Assembly (NCBI GenBank): GCA_911728435.2
Contig: OU452202.1
Span: forward strand, 1 to 64,000
Origin: Apoderus coryli
Lineage: Eukaryota > Arthropoda > Insecta > Coleoptera > Attelabidae
DNA length: 64,000 bases
Reading direction: 5' to 3'
The translations under genes were made by a program, and so were the position numbers. Numbering within the stretch: the first letter of the stretch is position 1; the number at the start of each line of letters is the position of its first letter. Positions 47,161 through 58,195 of the stretch are shown here, one piece after another. The notes under the pieces are model-generated. The model did no database searches. It saw nothing but the letters and a program-made list of their open reading frames with translations, and was not told where the DNA came from.

Positions 47161-47990
47161 GTATAAGATATTAAAACTAATCAGTTAAATGTCATTGATT
47201 GGTTGTAATTATTGAAATCGTAGCCCGTCTGCACATATTCAAAGATGTTAATATCTCTGCACATATAACGGGATCATTGAACTTTTTTGTATTATTATTG
47301 AAATTGTAACCTTTCTGGTGCGAATTAATTTTCGATTGTGCAAATTTGTCAACTTGTGCACTGCCAGATTTAGTTCATGTGAATAGTAGTATAATAAAAA
47401 TAAGTATAAATTAGTAGTTTTGTTAGATAAAATAATGTTTTAATATTTGTTATGTTATTGTAGGAGTTGAGTAAATTAAATTTGTTGGAAAATCGAGTAC
47501 CTAATAATGTTCCATGTATAGATCTATTGTGTAATATGTGGATTTATTGAGGAAAATCTTCTGGAATATGTTTGTGATGAAAATCTTCAAATAAAGTGTG
47601 GCATCCGCGTATTTCTCACCTTTTCTTCATTGTTGCCGGAATTTAATGAATGACATATAAATAATATGGATTTTTATCTACAACGAAATTATTTTAGCAA
47701 AGGTAAAATAAAATAAACTTGGGGAAATTAAGATTATATTTAATTAAACATCTGGTGTGTCGTGTGTAAATAGGTTTCAGTTTAATTATGCTATTGCGAG
47801 AATAATAAGTACGAGGTGTAGGATACAGATAATTTGAAAGACATTCTGGCAGCAAAGCATTGTAAGTTGGTATGTTGTTTAATCGAGTAGATTCCATAAG
47901 AATAACACACAAATCTGTTTTCTTTTCTACTTACTAAGTAAAGTCACTTTAATGAAAAATGTGACGATTTGGGAACTATTTTAAAAGAAG

Positions 47991-49193
47991 AAGAATTACA
48001 TTTGAGACAACCACATCAATTTTATGAAGTTATTCTAACAAACTAAGAGAATTCAAAAGTATTCCTATTAAAAGTTCTTCATGATTTCATAGTTTCTTGG
48101 CGGTTTAACCAAAAGTAACCTCGCCGATGAGTTGCGTTATTATCGGTCCATTTGAACATTTACATAACTTTAATTACTAACCTATGTTTTGTTATTGCTC
48201 TTGGTGATTTACTCTTGAACATTTGCTTCGTACGTTAGAAAATTTAAAATATTCATTTTCAACTTTTCTGTGTCTCATCATTGTCGCATATGTATTTTAT
48301 TCTGTGCTTTTACTTAATTGAATGAACACTAGGTATGCAACACATAATACATCATAATTATATATTCAAGGACAGAACTCTATGTTTCTGACATCAGACA
48401 GAATAGATCGTCATCGTATTAGTTACGCGGTATCGGCGGCATCAGGCATTACCCTTTGATTTCTTTCTAATATAATATTACTTAGTTGTTAAGTTACCAG
48501 TTTGTTATTAGTATTATTTTACATATTCTGTACTTATAATTAAAAAAATAAATTAAAACAAACGCTCTTGTTTTAATATAACAATCAAGAATATAACAAT
48601 CATAACCGCAGTTATAATCGGTGAATGGCGTGAATTCGACTTTATACGCAATAATATTCTTCTCTCTCTCTCTTTATCTCTTTCTCTCTCTCTGTTTGAC
48701 TTTGCCTAACATTTATTCGCATACGCATATTTCTTCTTCTTGTCTTCCTGCCTCCTGCTAAATACGCATATTTTGTTTCATAAAGTGATTTGATTGAAGT
48801 TAAAACGAATATTCTTTTTTAATAGAAATTCACTTACTACTAAATATTAAAAGAAATCATTATTGGTAGATAAATTCAAAAATATTTTCTTTCACCTTTC
48901 CTCAGCTTAACTAAGAGGTAAATATGTCATTCTATGCCAAATATCACCATTTGTCACTCGACTGTCTGTCATACCGTTCCTTTTACAAATTTGATTTATA
49001 TTATATCAGTTTGAATAACATTTATCCGGTAAATTATATTACAAAATTTTTTTCACTGACCGAGAGAACAGAGGCGATGTAGCGCTAATTTAATAGGCTT
49101 TGCCTCACTTCAATCCCTTGGTTATAAAGCTTTTGAGAATAAAGTTCTCATTTACCTGCAATTGGAATAGTAATAATACCATTGTATTTTGAG
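47991..49193. other. AT-rich DNA without recognisable gene
   Basis: No open frame with recognisable motifs on either strand. It contains a (TC)n microsatellite at about 48659-48697. It also contains 'ttaataggctttgcctcact' near 49090, which resembles 'ttaatagactttgcctcgcc' near 54408, so at least this part is repetitive. Confidence 0.55.
48659..48697 (+). repeat. (TC)n microsatellite
   Basis: 'tctctctctctctttatctc' followed by 'tttctctctctctg': a dinucleotide repeat with two interruptions. Confidence 0.85.
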
Positions 49194-49206
49194 ACAAAAG
49201 TAAAAT

Positions 49207-49303
49207 TTTTTTTTTTTTTATTTGTTTAATGTCGCATCAACCCTATAGGTTATTAGCGACGGCACAGTTTACATTATATATACACGTAAATAATATTGGT
49301 AAC
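49207..49303 (-). mobile_element. 97-bp non-LTR (or SINE) 3' fragment with 13-bp target duplication
   Basis: Flanked by perfect 13-bp direct repeats 'acaaaagtaaaat' (49194-49206 and 49304-49316). Read on the minus strand it ends 'gttgatgcgacattaaac' plus 'aaataaaaaaaaaaaa', a typical retrotransposon 3' end with poly-A. Only the last ~80 bases before the tail are present, so the insertion is extremely 5'-truncated. Confidence 0.75.
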
Positions 49304-49587
49304 ACAAAAGTAAAATGATGTTCCTAGTTCTAATTTTTTTCTATATAACTTACTGAACTTGATGTATTTTAATTAAAAAAAGAGAAACACGATTTGGTAA
49401 AAGCAATAATATTTATTTAGAAAATAACAAAATATAGAAAAAATGAAATGTTACTTATTGCACATAAAAAATAGTACCAACCAGAACAGTAGTTGATATG
49501 TGCTCGATTTTAAAACGATTTGTGCTGACTCACCGAAATATGTAGTTTATTATTTGTTTATACATTTTGATCATGATTAAATACGTA

Positions 49588-49790
49588 CGTACCTAGAAAC
49601 ATAAACAATTCTAGCTGGAATAACTTTAAATAATAATAAAAAGTATTGTATTTTAAAGTACTTACGTTAAAAAGTTTCTTTCCACAGAATAAGGAATGTA
49701 TTAATCTTTGCTTTATGGTAAGTCGTTTTTGTTTACCAATGTGGAGATTAGGAGATACCAAAGTAGTATGTGGTATAATATGTAGGTACG
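49588..49790 (+). repeat. Diverged copies of the 'cgtacctaggaacataaaca' module
   Basis: 'cgtacctagaaacataaaca' through 'aaagtattgtattttaaagt' at 49588-49668 repeats the start of the unit seen at 49788, 50238 and 55228. The linker 'gtttctttccacagaataag' to 'tatgtggtataatatgtagg' recurs near 55118-55227. Confidence 0.6.
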
Positions 49791-50665
49791 TACCTAGGAA
49801 CATAAACAAATCTAGCTGAAATACCTTTAAATAAACATAAAAAGTATTGTATTTTAAACTACTCGTAAGTAAGGCTATACAAGCTTTTTTACGTATAAAA
49901 AAGCTTGTATAGCCTTTTCAAGTATTTGTTTACGTACGTGGAATATGTTTAACCTAGTATACATCAAAAATCGAATTTTGGCTAGTTTGGCTTGGTATTA
50001 ATAGAATATAATTACCGTGTACAATTACCAATATTAGTATGGATTTTATTATGTTTTTTCTATTTTCAAACAAATTAAAAGGATTTATATTTTATTTCAA
50101 AATGCCACTTGTTATAATTGTCATACAGCAAATTTTAGCTCTTTAGTTCCTTGGTTGTCAGATTTATTTTGTCCTAGCATATAAAATATGTAATATATTT
50201 ATATGGGAGAATATTTTCGTAAAAGTAGATTTGAAACTACGTACCTAGGAACATAAACAAATCTAGCTGAAATACCTTTAAATAAACATAAAAAGTATTG
50301 TATTTTAAACTACTTACGTAAAAAAGCTTGTATAGCCTTTTCAAGTGTTTGTTTACGTACGTGGAATATGTTTAACCTAGTATACAACATCAAAAATCGA
50401 ATTTTGGCTAGTTTGGCTTGGTATTAATAGAATATAATTACCGTGTACAATTACCAATATTAGTATGGATTTTATTATGTTTTTTCTATTTTCAAACAAA
50501 TTAAAAGGATTTATATTTTATTTCAAAATGCCACTTGTTATAATTGTCATACAGCAAATTTTAGCTCTTTAGTTCCTTGGTTGTCAGATTTATTTTGTCC
50601 TAGCATATAAAATATGTAATATATTTATATGGGAGATTATTTTCGTAAAAGTAGATTTGAAACTA
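49788..50665 (+). repeat. 451-bp tandem duplication
   Basis: 'tacctaggaacataaacaaa' at 49791 and 50242 starts two nearly identical units running to 'gtagatttgaaact' (50238 and 50664). The first unit carries an extra ~30 bp that forms the palindrome at 49871-49916. A third, older copy lies at 55228-55665. Confidence 0.85.
49871..49916. repeat. 46-bp palindrome, 21-bp perfect arms
   Basis: 'aaggctatacaagctttttta' is exactly inverted as 'taaaaaagcttgtatagcctt' around 'cgta'. The sister copy at about 50320 has only the right half, so the left half is a templated inverted insertion. Confidence 0.9.
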
Positions 50666-51544
50666 AAGTTTTCGTGAAAGAAAATTGAAAATAAAGATTG
50701 GCTAATTTAAGTTTGTGGTTAATTAACTTGTGTTGGGTATGTAATTGAATTGGGATTGATTGATTTTGGTATTTAGATTGAATAAAGTGTGGCAACCGCG
50801 ATTTTCGCAATTTTTCTAGGTTGTTGTCACATTTTGAATGAATTGCATGGAATGACATATAAATAATATGGATGTTTTTCAACAACGAAATTATTTTAGT
50901 TAAGGTAAAATAAAATAAACTTGGGGAAATTAAGATTATATTTAATTAACCATCTGGGGGTGTGTCGGATCTAAATAGGTGTCAGTTTAATTAAGCTATT
51001 GCGCGAATAATAAGTACGAGCTGTAGGATAGAGATAATTTGAAAGACATTCTGGCAGCCTTGCATTGTAAGTTGGTATGTTGTTTAAGCGAGTAGATTCC
51101 ATAATCAAATCTGTTTTCTTTTCTATTGACTTTACTTTAATGAAAAATGTGACGAGAGAAGATGAGCCTCACTAAAAGTAGCCTACCGCCTATTCTCAAT
51201 ATTTAACTGTATGTTAAAACACATGGCATATTTTACACTTGTTTTGATTGTCAGAAATCCGTGCCCAACTTTATCCTGTTTTCGTTCAAGATTAGAGTGA
51301 ATAAGGGCACACAATTTATAATTCTTGATGTTTCCCTTCAAAGGAGCCTCACCAAAAGTAGCCTACCGCCTATTCTCAACTGTTTGTAAAAACACATGAC
51401 ATATTTTACAATTATTTTTCTTCGAAGGAGATACGTACGAACAAAAGTTCGTACGTATCTCCTCCTCCTATCCGCCCTACCAATGACGCCACGTTTTCGT
51501 TGAAGATTAGAGTGAATAAGGACTCTCACAATTTATATTTCTTG
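50665..51544 (+). repeat. Unclassified repeat family, right-end modules, copy II
   Basis: Contains 'agtgtggcaaccgcgatttt', 'aataaacttggggaaattaa', 'gtaagttggtatgttgttta', 'tctgttttcttttctattga' and a twice-repeated 'gagcctcac(t/c)aaaagtagcc' segment (51161 and 51343). It parallels 52760-53230 and 55665-56385. No gene found. Confidence 0.6.
51426..51463. repeat. 38-bp palindrome with a tRNA-like fragment attached
   Basis: 'aggagatacgtacgaac' and its exact inverse flank 'aaaa'. Directly after it lies 'cgccctaccaatgacgccac' (51473-51492), the 5' part of the tRNA-like head found complete about 400 bp away. Copies at 53154 and 56310 have only the left half. A template switch probably made both changes. 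Confidence 0.85.
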
Positions 51545-51619
51545 ACAAGAAATCCCTTTGGGAATTCCCAGTCGTTTTGTGGTACTCTTATCTATGATAA
51601 AAGTCATTGAGGGTTATAA

Positions 51620-51870
51620 AAAAAAAATCGTAATTTTTTTTTTTGTATTTTTTTTTTAATTTTTTTTTTTGTATTTTTTTTATTTTTTTTTTTTTATTAA
51701 TTTTTTTTAATTTTTCTTTTAATTTTTTTTTTGTAATTTTTTGTTACTAATTTTTTTTTTTCAATTTTTTTTTATTAATTTTTTTTTTGAATTTTATTTT
51801 TAATTTTTTTAAATTTTTTTTTTATTTTTGAATTTGAATTAAAAAAATTAAAAAAAAAAAACAAAAGTAT
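51620..51870. repeat. T-rich then A-rich low-complexity tract
   Basis: Long T runs broken by 'aatt' and 'tatt', changing to A runs at about 51838. It lies between the end box and the tRNA-like head; similar tracts sit at the same place near 46198-46230, 56460-56650 and 59247-59560. Confidence 0.85.
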
Positions 51871-51872
51871 TG

Positions 51873-51937
51873 CCACAGCTGGGATTCGAACCCTTAACCT
51901 TTCGCATGCGACGCGAACGCCCTACCAATGACGCCAC
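51873..51937 (-). repeat. tRNA-Ala-like SINE head, copy 2
   Basis: Minus strand: A-box-like 'tggcgtcattggtaggg', a perfect five-pair anticodon stem UUCGC/GCGAA with loop GUCGCAU (anticodon CGC), and B box 'ggttcgaatcc' near 51882-51892. The better anticodon stem than in the 46234 copy suggests it is nearer the ancestral tRNA. There is no matching acceptor stem, so it is not a functional tRNA. Confidence 0.7.
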
Positions 51938-52495
51938 AGAAACCTGATAACAAATATTGTATTTTAATTGTAATAATATAGGTTCCAACTACCTAACTGG
52001 TGAAATTTAAATGGGAACAATACACATACACCCTGTATAAAAATTTTATGATCCCATTCTAACTGAAAATACTGTGAAACTTAAAAAATATATAAAAATC
52101 TTCAAATTAAAATTTTTTTGAAACATTTTTTTGAACCTGTAGCAGCTTATAGTTTCACTTCAAAGAAATTTTGAATTGAAATCTAAAAAACTCAAAATAT
52201 TACTTTTTTGTCCTTAAAAAAATAAACAAATACATTTTTGACTCACCCCGTATTTAAATTTAAAGTGTACGCTAAAAATTTCTAAAGATTTAAAATTTTT
52301 TCGATTGCAATCTGAAAAAAAAGTTAAATGTGCACAATCAATAACACATTCAAAAATGAACTGGGATCACTTTGTGTATAACTACACCACCTAAAAAAAC
52401 ACCCCTGTATATACTGAAACTCATCAAAAAAATCAAATTTTTTACTTTAGAGAAAATTAAAGAGCATCGAAAAGTGTCTTATTCCATAGAAGAGG

Positions 52496-52540
52496 TTATG
52501 CAACCGTAAATACCATAATGATGTGTTTGACGTTGCATAA
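52496..52540. repeat. Conserved hairpin 'ttatgcaacc', copy 2
   Basis: Same arms and loop as at 47116-47160, with one arm mismatch ('cgttgcataa'). Confidence 0.65.
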
Positions 52541-53230
52541 GCATAAGATATTAAATATAATCAGTTAAAGGTCATTGATTGGTTGTAATTATTGAAATTG
52601 TAGCCCGTCTGCACATATTCAAAGATGTTAATATCTCTCCCACCTCAATGATATCTCTGCACATATAAAGGGATTATAGAACTTTTTTGTATTGTTATTG
52701 AAATTGTAACCTTTGTGGTGGGAATCAATTTTCTAATGGCAAAAAATATGTCAACTTGTGCACACTACTCTGCCAGAAATAAACTTGGGGAAATTGAGTT
52801 TATGTTTAAATTAGCATATTCACGTGTTTCGGTTGTAAACCGATTTCGGATTAATTACGCTATTGCAGAAATAATAAGTACGAGGTGTAGGATAGAGATA
52901 ATTTGAAAGACATTCTGGCAGCAAAGCATTGTAAGTTGGTATGTTGTTTAAGCGAGTAGATTCCATAACAACAACACACAAATCTCTTTTCTTTTCTACT
53001 GACTTTACTTTAATGAAAACTGTGACGATTTGAAAACTATTTTAAAAATGTTTCGCTTCAAAGGAGCCTCACCAAAATTAGCCTACCGCACATTCTCGAT
53101 ATTTAACTGTATGTAAAAACACATGACATATTTTACAATTGTTTTTCTTCGGAGGAGATACGTACGAACTTTTACTCGTTTTCGTTGAAGATTAGAGTGA
53201 ATAAGGGCTTACACACTTTATATTTATTGA

Positions 53231-53303
53231 CAAAAAATCCCTTTGGGATTTCCCAGTCGTTTTGTGGTAGTCTTATCTATTACAAAAGTCATCGAGGGTT
53301 ATA
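53231..53303 (+). repeat. End box of the unclassified repeat family
   Basis: 'aaatccctttgggatttccc' through 'agtcatcgagggttata'. It marks the junction between copy III and the next stretch. Confidence 0.65.
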
Positions 53304-55117
53304 AAAAAGAACTGAAAATATGGGTTGAAAACCTAATCACATAAACAGAATTACATTTGAGACACCCTGTATATAAATAAATTTTATGACACCGCTCTAA
53401 CAAACTAAGAAAACTCCAAAGGTAAATAAATTAATAAAAAAAAGTAACCTGTCGCTAAAAATATGGTTTAAAAACCTGATCAAATAAATGGAAACAATAC
53501 ACATACACCCTGTATAAAAATGTATGACCCCATTCTAACTAAAAATACTGTGAAAAAATATATAAAAAAATTCTTACGAAACATTTTTGAGCCATCCTGT
53601 GCAATAATTTCATGAAAACATTCTAAAAAACTAAAAAATTAAAAAGTGGTTCTGTCTATTACGTTCTACCTTGCCTGAAAATCTTGAAAATAAATATAAA
53701 CATTTTTGAGTAACCCTTTATCTAAATTGTAGGCGGTTATTCTGGAAATTTAAAAGTTCTTAATATTTGTACGTTTCACTCTAAAGAATTGCTAAAAAAA
53801 CGTGCTCTTAACACTAAGGCAAAAAATTTGGGACACCCTGTAATTCTAGTTATTATTTTATGTTTATATATTTGTTTATAAACTGATCTCATATAGTAAA
53901 TTTGACAGTAAAATTTGAATTTTCTCTGTCATAATAATAAATAATTTTTCCTAAAAATGATTTCACCCTGTATAAAAAATGTATGAAACCATTCTAACAT
54001 ACTACAAAAAATCAAAAGTTTTCTAACTGTTTTGTTTCGCTCTAAAAAATTTAAGCGTTGTAAAACTAATATATTTTTCTGTATGACCCTGTATATGGTT
54101 TTTTTAATTTATTCCACACTTAACCACAGTATATTTAATATTTACGATGACTTAACGTTTTTGCTACAGCTGATTATTTAAAAAATCAAAAACACTATCG
54201 ACAGTTTTATTACCTTACACCTCTAGTTCACATGTTTTTATTTTTTGTATGTTGGTAACATTGACTTTTGTTATCTATCAAAATCTATAGGCATTAGCAT
54301 TTTTCTTCGTTGACAATTAACTGAAAAAGTTATGTTGAAAATGAGTGGCAATTACCCCTATCACATCAGTTCAAGTGAACATAGAAGTGAGGCAAAGCTG
54401 TGCTAATTTAATAGACTTTGCCTCGCCTCACAATTGTTCTACTCCCTGGTTTTCAAGAATAGCTGCCCAGCTGATCTAGGTAGTATCCTTCAACGTAAAT
54501 ATCAGTTAGGTTCAACTGAGTGACAGTTGAACGTACCATATCAATTCAACTGAATAGCGTTTTATTTGAAAAACAACAAACTGTAATAACTTTTATGTTA
54601 CGACTTATTATTATTTATTATTGTATACATTAATATTGGGTGAAATAAACACTACTACTACTACTTATAAAAAAATATATAAATGCAAAATTATAAATGG
54701 TTTTCTCTCATTGACTGAATAAGTACTTGGAATACCACGTTAATACCATCCAGTACATTATGTGCTTGTTTTCAAAACAATTTCTGCTATTTTGGGTTAT
54801 TCTTCTTTGATCTAAAACACGACAAATGAATTTTTAGACTACTTATGTTAAATAAATATGTGAGACAATTATCACCTTTTCAACTCTAGCAGAATTTATC
54901 TTCAGAAACCTTTATTGATTCGAAAACTATCTTAAACCTTGTTTACCATGTCAAGTCGCTACATTAATTTGATCGTTTTGAAATAATATTAATTTTCTTT
55001 TGGAAACATTATTAGTTGTACCCATGTTTCTATTTCGTGTAGGTACCTAATTGATTAGTATAAAATATTTTATATTATGCTGCTTCTATGATAAAAATAC
55101 TTTCTCTAAATAAAAGT
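53304..55117. repeat. Degenerate 'caccctgtata' modules and AT-rich DNA
   Basis: Up to about 54110 there are decayed ~120-bp modules: 'acaccctgtatataaataaa' (53362), 'caccctgtataaaaatgtat' (53506), 'gccatcctgtgcaataattt' (53592), 'gacaccctgtaattctag' (53831), 'tcaccctgtataaaaaatgt' (53964) and 'tgaccctgtatatgg' (54084). From 54110 to 55117 nothing is recognised except the 'ttaatagactttgcctcgcc' repeat near 54408. Confidence 0.6.
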
Positions 55118-56384
55118 TTCTTTCCACAGAATAAGGAATGTATTATTCTGTGCTTTATGGTAAGTCGTTTTTGTTTACCAATGTGGAGATTAGGAGATAC
55201 CTAAGTAGTATGTGGTATAATATGTAGGTACGTACCTAGGAACATAAACAAATCTAGTTGAAATACCTTTAAATAAACATAAAAAGTATTGTATTTTAAA
55301 GTACTTACGTAAGAAAGCTTATACAGCCTTTTCTAGTGTTTGTTTACGTACGTGTAATATGTTTAACCTATTATAGGTACATCAAAAATCGAATTTTGGC
55401 TAGAAATAAACATTAGGTATTAATAGAATATAATTACCGTGTACAATAACCAATATTAGAATGAATTTTATTATGTTTTTTCTATTTTCAAACAAATTAA
55501 AAGAATTTATATTTTATTTCGAAATGACACTTGTCATAATTGTCATACAGCAAATATTAGCTCTTTAGTTCCTTGGTTGTCAGATTTATTTTTTCTTAGT
55601 ATATAAAATATGTAATATATATTTATAGGGGAGAATATTTTCTTAAAAGTGGATTTGAAACTAAAGTTTTCATGAAAGAAAATTGAAAATAAAGATTGGC
55701 TAATTTAAGTTTGTGGTTAATTAACTTGTGTTGGGTATGTAAATTGAATTGGACTTGATTGATTTTGGTATTTTACGCCAATAATGATATATTGAATAAA
55801 GTGTGGCAACCGCGATTTTCGCAATTTTTGTAGGTTGTTGTTGTGTTCACATTTTGAAAAAATTGAATGGAATCACATATAAATAATATGGATTTTTTTC
55901 GACAAAGAAATTATTTTAGCAAAAATAAAATAAAATAAACTTGGGGAAATTAAGAATATATTTAATTATCCATCTGGGGGTGTGTCGGATCTAAATAGGT
56001 TTCAGTTTAATTAAGCTATTGCGCGAATAATAAGTACGAGGTGTAGGATAGAGATAATTTGAATGACATTCTGGCAGCAAAGCATTGTAAGTTGGTATGT
56101 TGTTTAAGCGAGTAGATTCCATAAGAATAACACACAAATCTGTTTTCTTTTCTACTGACTTTACTTTAATGAAAAATGTGACGATTTGGAAACTATTTTA
56201 AAAATGTTTCTCTTCAAAGGAGCCTCACCAAAAGTAGCCTACCGCACATTCTCAATATTTAACTGTATGTAAAAACACATGACATATTTTACAATTGTTT
56301 TTCTTCGGGGGAGATACGTACGAACTTTTACGCGTTTTCGTTGAAGATTAGAGTGAGTAAGGGCTTACACAGTTTATTATAGTT
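55118..56384 (+). repeat. Unclassified repeat family, copy IV
   Basis: Begins with 'gtttctttccacagaataag', continues with the 'tacctaggaacataaacaaa' unit (55236) and the modules seen at 49925-51100, and ends in the 'gagataatacgt'-type segment before the end box at 56385. It shows that the modules at 49672-51540 and 52760-53230 belong to one longer family. Confidence 0.65.
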
Positions 56385-56460
56385 AACAAGAAATCCCTTC
56401 GGGATTTCCCAGTCGTTGTGTGGTAGTTTTATCTATAAAAAAAGTCATTGAGGGTGGCTA
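56385..56460 (+). repeat. End box of the unclassified repeat family
   Basis: 'aacaagaaatcccttcggga' to 'gtcattgaggg', here followed by an A-rich tract (56461-56650) in place of the T-rich tract at 51620. The palindromic 'aaatcccttcgggattt' centre is conserved in all copies. Confidence 0.7.
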
Positions 56461-56665
56461 AAAAAATGAAAAAAAAAATCAAAAAAAAAAATTTCAAGGA
56501 AAAAAATGTTTCTATTATTAAAAAAAAATTAAAAAAAAAAAATTAAAAAAAAAATTTAAAAAAAAAAATTTCAAAAAAAAAAATTTCAAAAAAAAAAATA
56601 AAAAAAAAAAAAAAATAAAAAAAAAATAATTCAAAAATTAATTAAAAAAAAGTATTGCCAGAGCT
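56461..56665. repeat. A-rich tract and tRNA-like remnant
   Basis: Long A runs broken by 'tt' and 'tttc', then 'aagtattgccagagctg', the last bases of the tRNA-like head. The rest of the head has been lost. Confidence 0.75.
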
Positions 56666-56699
56666 GAAAATCTGAAAATGTTTCTGTCTATTATTGAAA

Positions 56700-58195
56700 A
56701 TAAATAGAAACATTTTTGAGTTACCCCGTAGAAAACCTCTAGGAGCATATAGTTTAACTTTCAAAGAAATCTTGAATTGAAACCCAAAGAAATCAAAAAA
56801 TTATTCAAAATATTACTATTTCACCTTAACAAAATAAAGAAATACATTTTTGATTCACCCTGTATATAAATTTGAGCTTATAGTTTAACTTTCAAAGAAA
56901 TCTTGATTTGAAATCTAAAGAAATCAAAAAGTTATTCAAAACAATACTATTTCACCTTAACAAAATAAAGAAATACATTTTTGATTCACCCTGTATATAA
57001 ATTTGAGCTTATAGTTTAACTTTCAAAAAATCTTGATTTGAAATCTAAAGAAATCAAAAAGTTATTCAAAGCAATACTATTTCACCTTAACAAAATAAAG
57101 AAATACATTTTTGATTCACCCTGTGTATAAATTTGAGCTTATAGTTTAACTTTCAAAAAATCTTGATTTGAAATCTAAAGAAATCAAAAAGTTATTCAAA
57201 GCAATACTATTTCACCTTAACAAAATAAAGAAATACATTTTTGATTCACCCTGTATATAAATTTGAGCTTATAGTTTAACTTTTAAAAAAATCTTGATTT
57301 GAAATCTAAAGAAATCAAAAAATTATTCAAAATATAACTTTTTCGACCATAACAAAATAAAGAAATACATTTTTGATTCACCCTGTATATATATTTGACC
57401 CTATAGTTTAACTTTCACAGAAAACTTAATTTGAAATCTAAAGAAATCAAAAAATTATTCAAAATATAACTTTTTTGACCATAACAAAATAAAGAAATAC
57501 ATTTGTGATTCACCCTGTATATATATTTGACCCTATAGTTTAACTTTCACAGAAAACTTAATTTGAAATCTAAAGAAATCAAAAAATTATTCAAAATATA
57601 ACTTTTTTGACCATAACAAAATAAAGAAATACATTTGTGATTCACCCTGTATATATATTTGACCCTATAGTTTAACTTTCACAGAAAACTTAATTTGAAA
57701 TCTAAAGAAATCAAAAAATTATTCAAAATATAACTTTTTCGACCATAACAAAATAAAGAAATACATTTTTGATTCACCCTGTATATATATTTGACCCTAT
57801 AGTTTAACTTTCACAGAAAACTTAATTTGAAATCTAAAGAAATCAAAAAATTATTCAAAATATAACTTTTTTGACCATAACAAAATAAAGAAATACATTT
57901 GTGATTCACCCTGTATATATATTTGACCCTATAGTTTAACTTTCACAGAAAACTTAATTTGAAATCTAAAGAAATCAAAAAATTATTCAAAATATAACTT
58001 TTTTGACCATAACAAAATAAAGAAATACATTTGTGATTCACCCTGTATATATATTTGACCCTATAGTTTAACTTTCACAGAAAACTTAATTTGAAATCTA
58101 AAGAAATCAAAAAATTATTCAAAATATAACTTTTTCGACCATAACAAAATAAAGAAATACATTTTTGATTCACCCTGTATATAAATTTAAAGCCT
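56700..58195 (+). repeat. ~131-bp tandem array, about 11 units, with 3-unit higher order
   Basis: Unit markers 'tatatttga(gc/cc)' lie at 56874, 57005, 57135, 57265, 57397, 57529, 57661, 57793, 57925 and 58057 (steps 130-132). Each unit holds 'atagtttaactttca', 'gaaatctaaagaaatcaaaa', 'aaaataaagaaatacattt' and 'gattcaccctgtatat'. From 57300 on, two unit types alternate as X-Y-Y (X: 'tttttcgacc' with 'catttttgattc'; Y: 'ttttttgacc' with 'catttgtgattc'), a 396-bp higher-order repeat. It is the reverse complement of the family at 45241-45850. Confidence 0.9.

Larger units (their letters stand above)
46126..47990 (+). repeat. Unclassified repeat family, copy I
   Basis: Module order: 'aagaaatccctttggg' end box, A-rich tract, tRNA-like head (minus), 'caccctgtataaaaatttta', 'gagttaccccgtagat' units, 'gactcaccccgtatataaa', the 'ttatgcaacc' inverted repeat, 'gtagcccgtctgcacatatt', then 'aataaacttggggaaattaa' and 'gtaagttggtatgttgttta'. 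The same order recurs at 51545 and, in part, at 50665, 55118 and 56650. No coding capacity was found; short open frames here show no recognisable motif. It may be a non-autonomous DNA element or Helitron derivative. Confidence 0.6.
51545..53230 (+). repeat. Unclassified repeat family, copy III (most complete)
   Basis: Runs from the end box at 51545 through a T-rich tract, the tRNA-like head, 'caccctgtataaaaatttta', 'gactcaccccgtatttaaat', the 'ttatgcaacc' hairpin, 'gtagcccgtctgcacatatt', 'ggggaaattgag', 'gtaagttggtatgttgttta' and 'gagataatacgt'-type sequence, and meets the next end box at 53231. About 1.7 kb. It shows no protein motif. Confidence 0.6.

Noticed and set aside
47694..47912. 72-codon minus-strand open frame
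   Set aside because: It lies in a repeat module and is broken in the parallel copies at 50880 and 55915.
49558..49809. 83-codon minus-strand open frame
   Set aside because: It is formed by two repeated 'cgtacctagaaacat' modules; no motif and not conserved in the 55 kb copy.
50637..50885. 82-codon minus-strand open frame
   Set aside because: Interrupted by indels in the matching module at 55640-55900.
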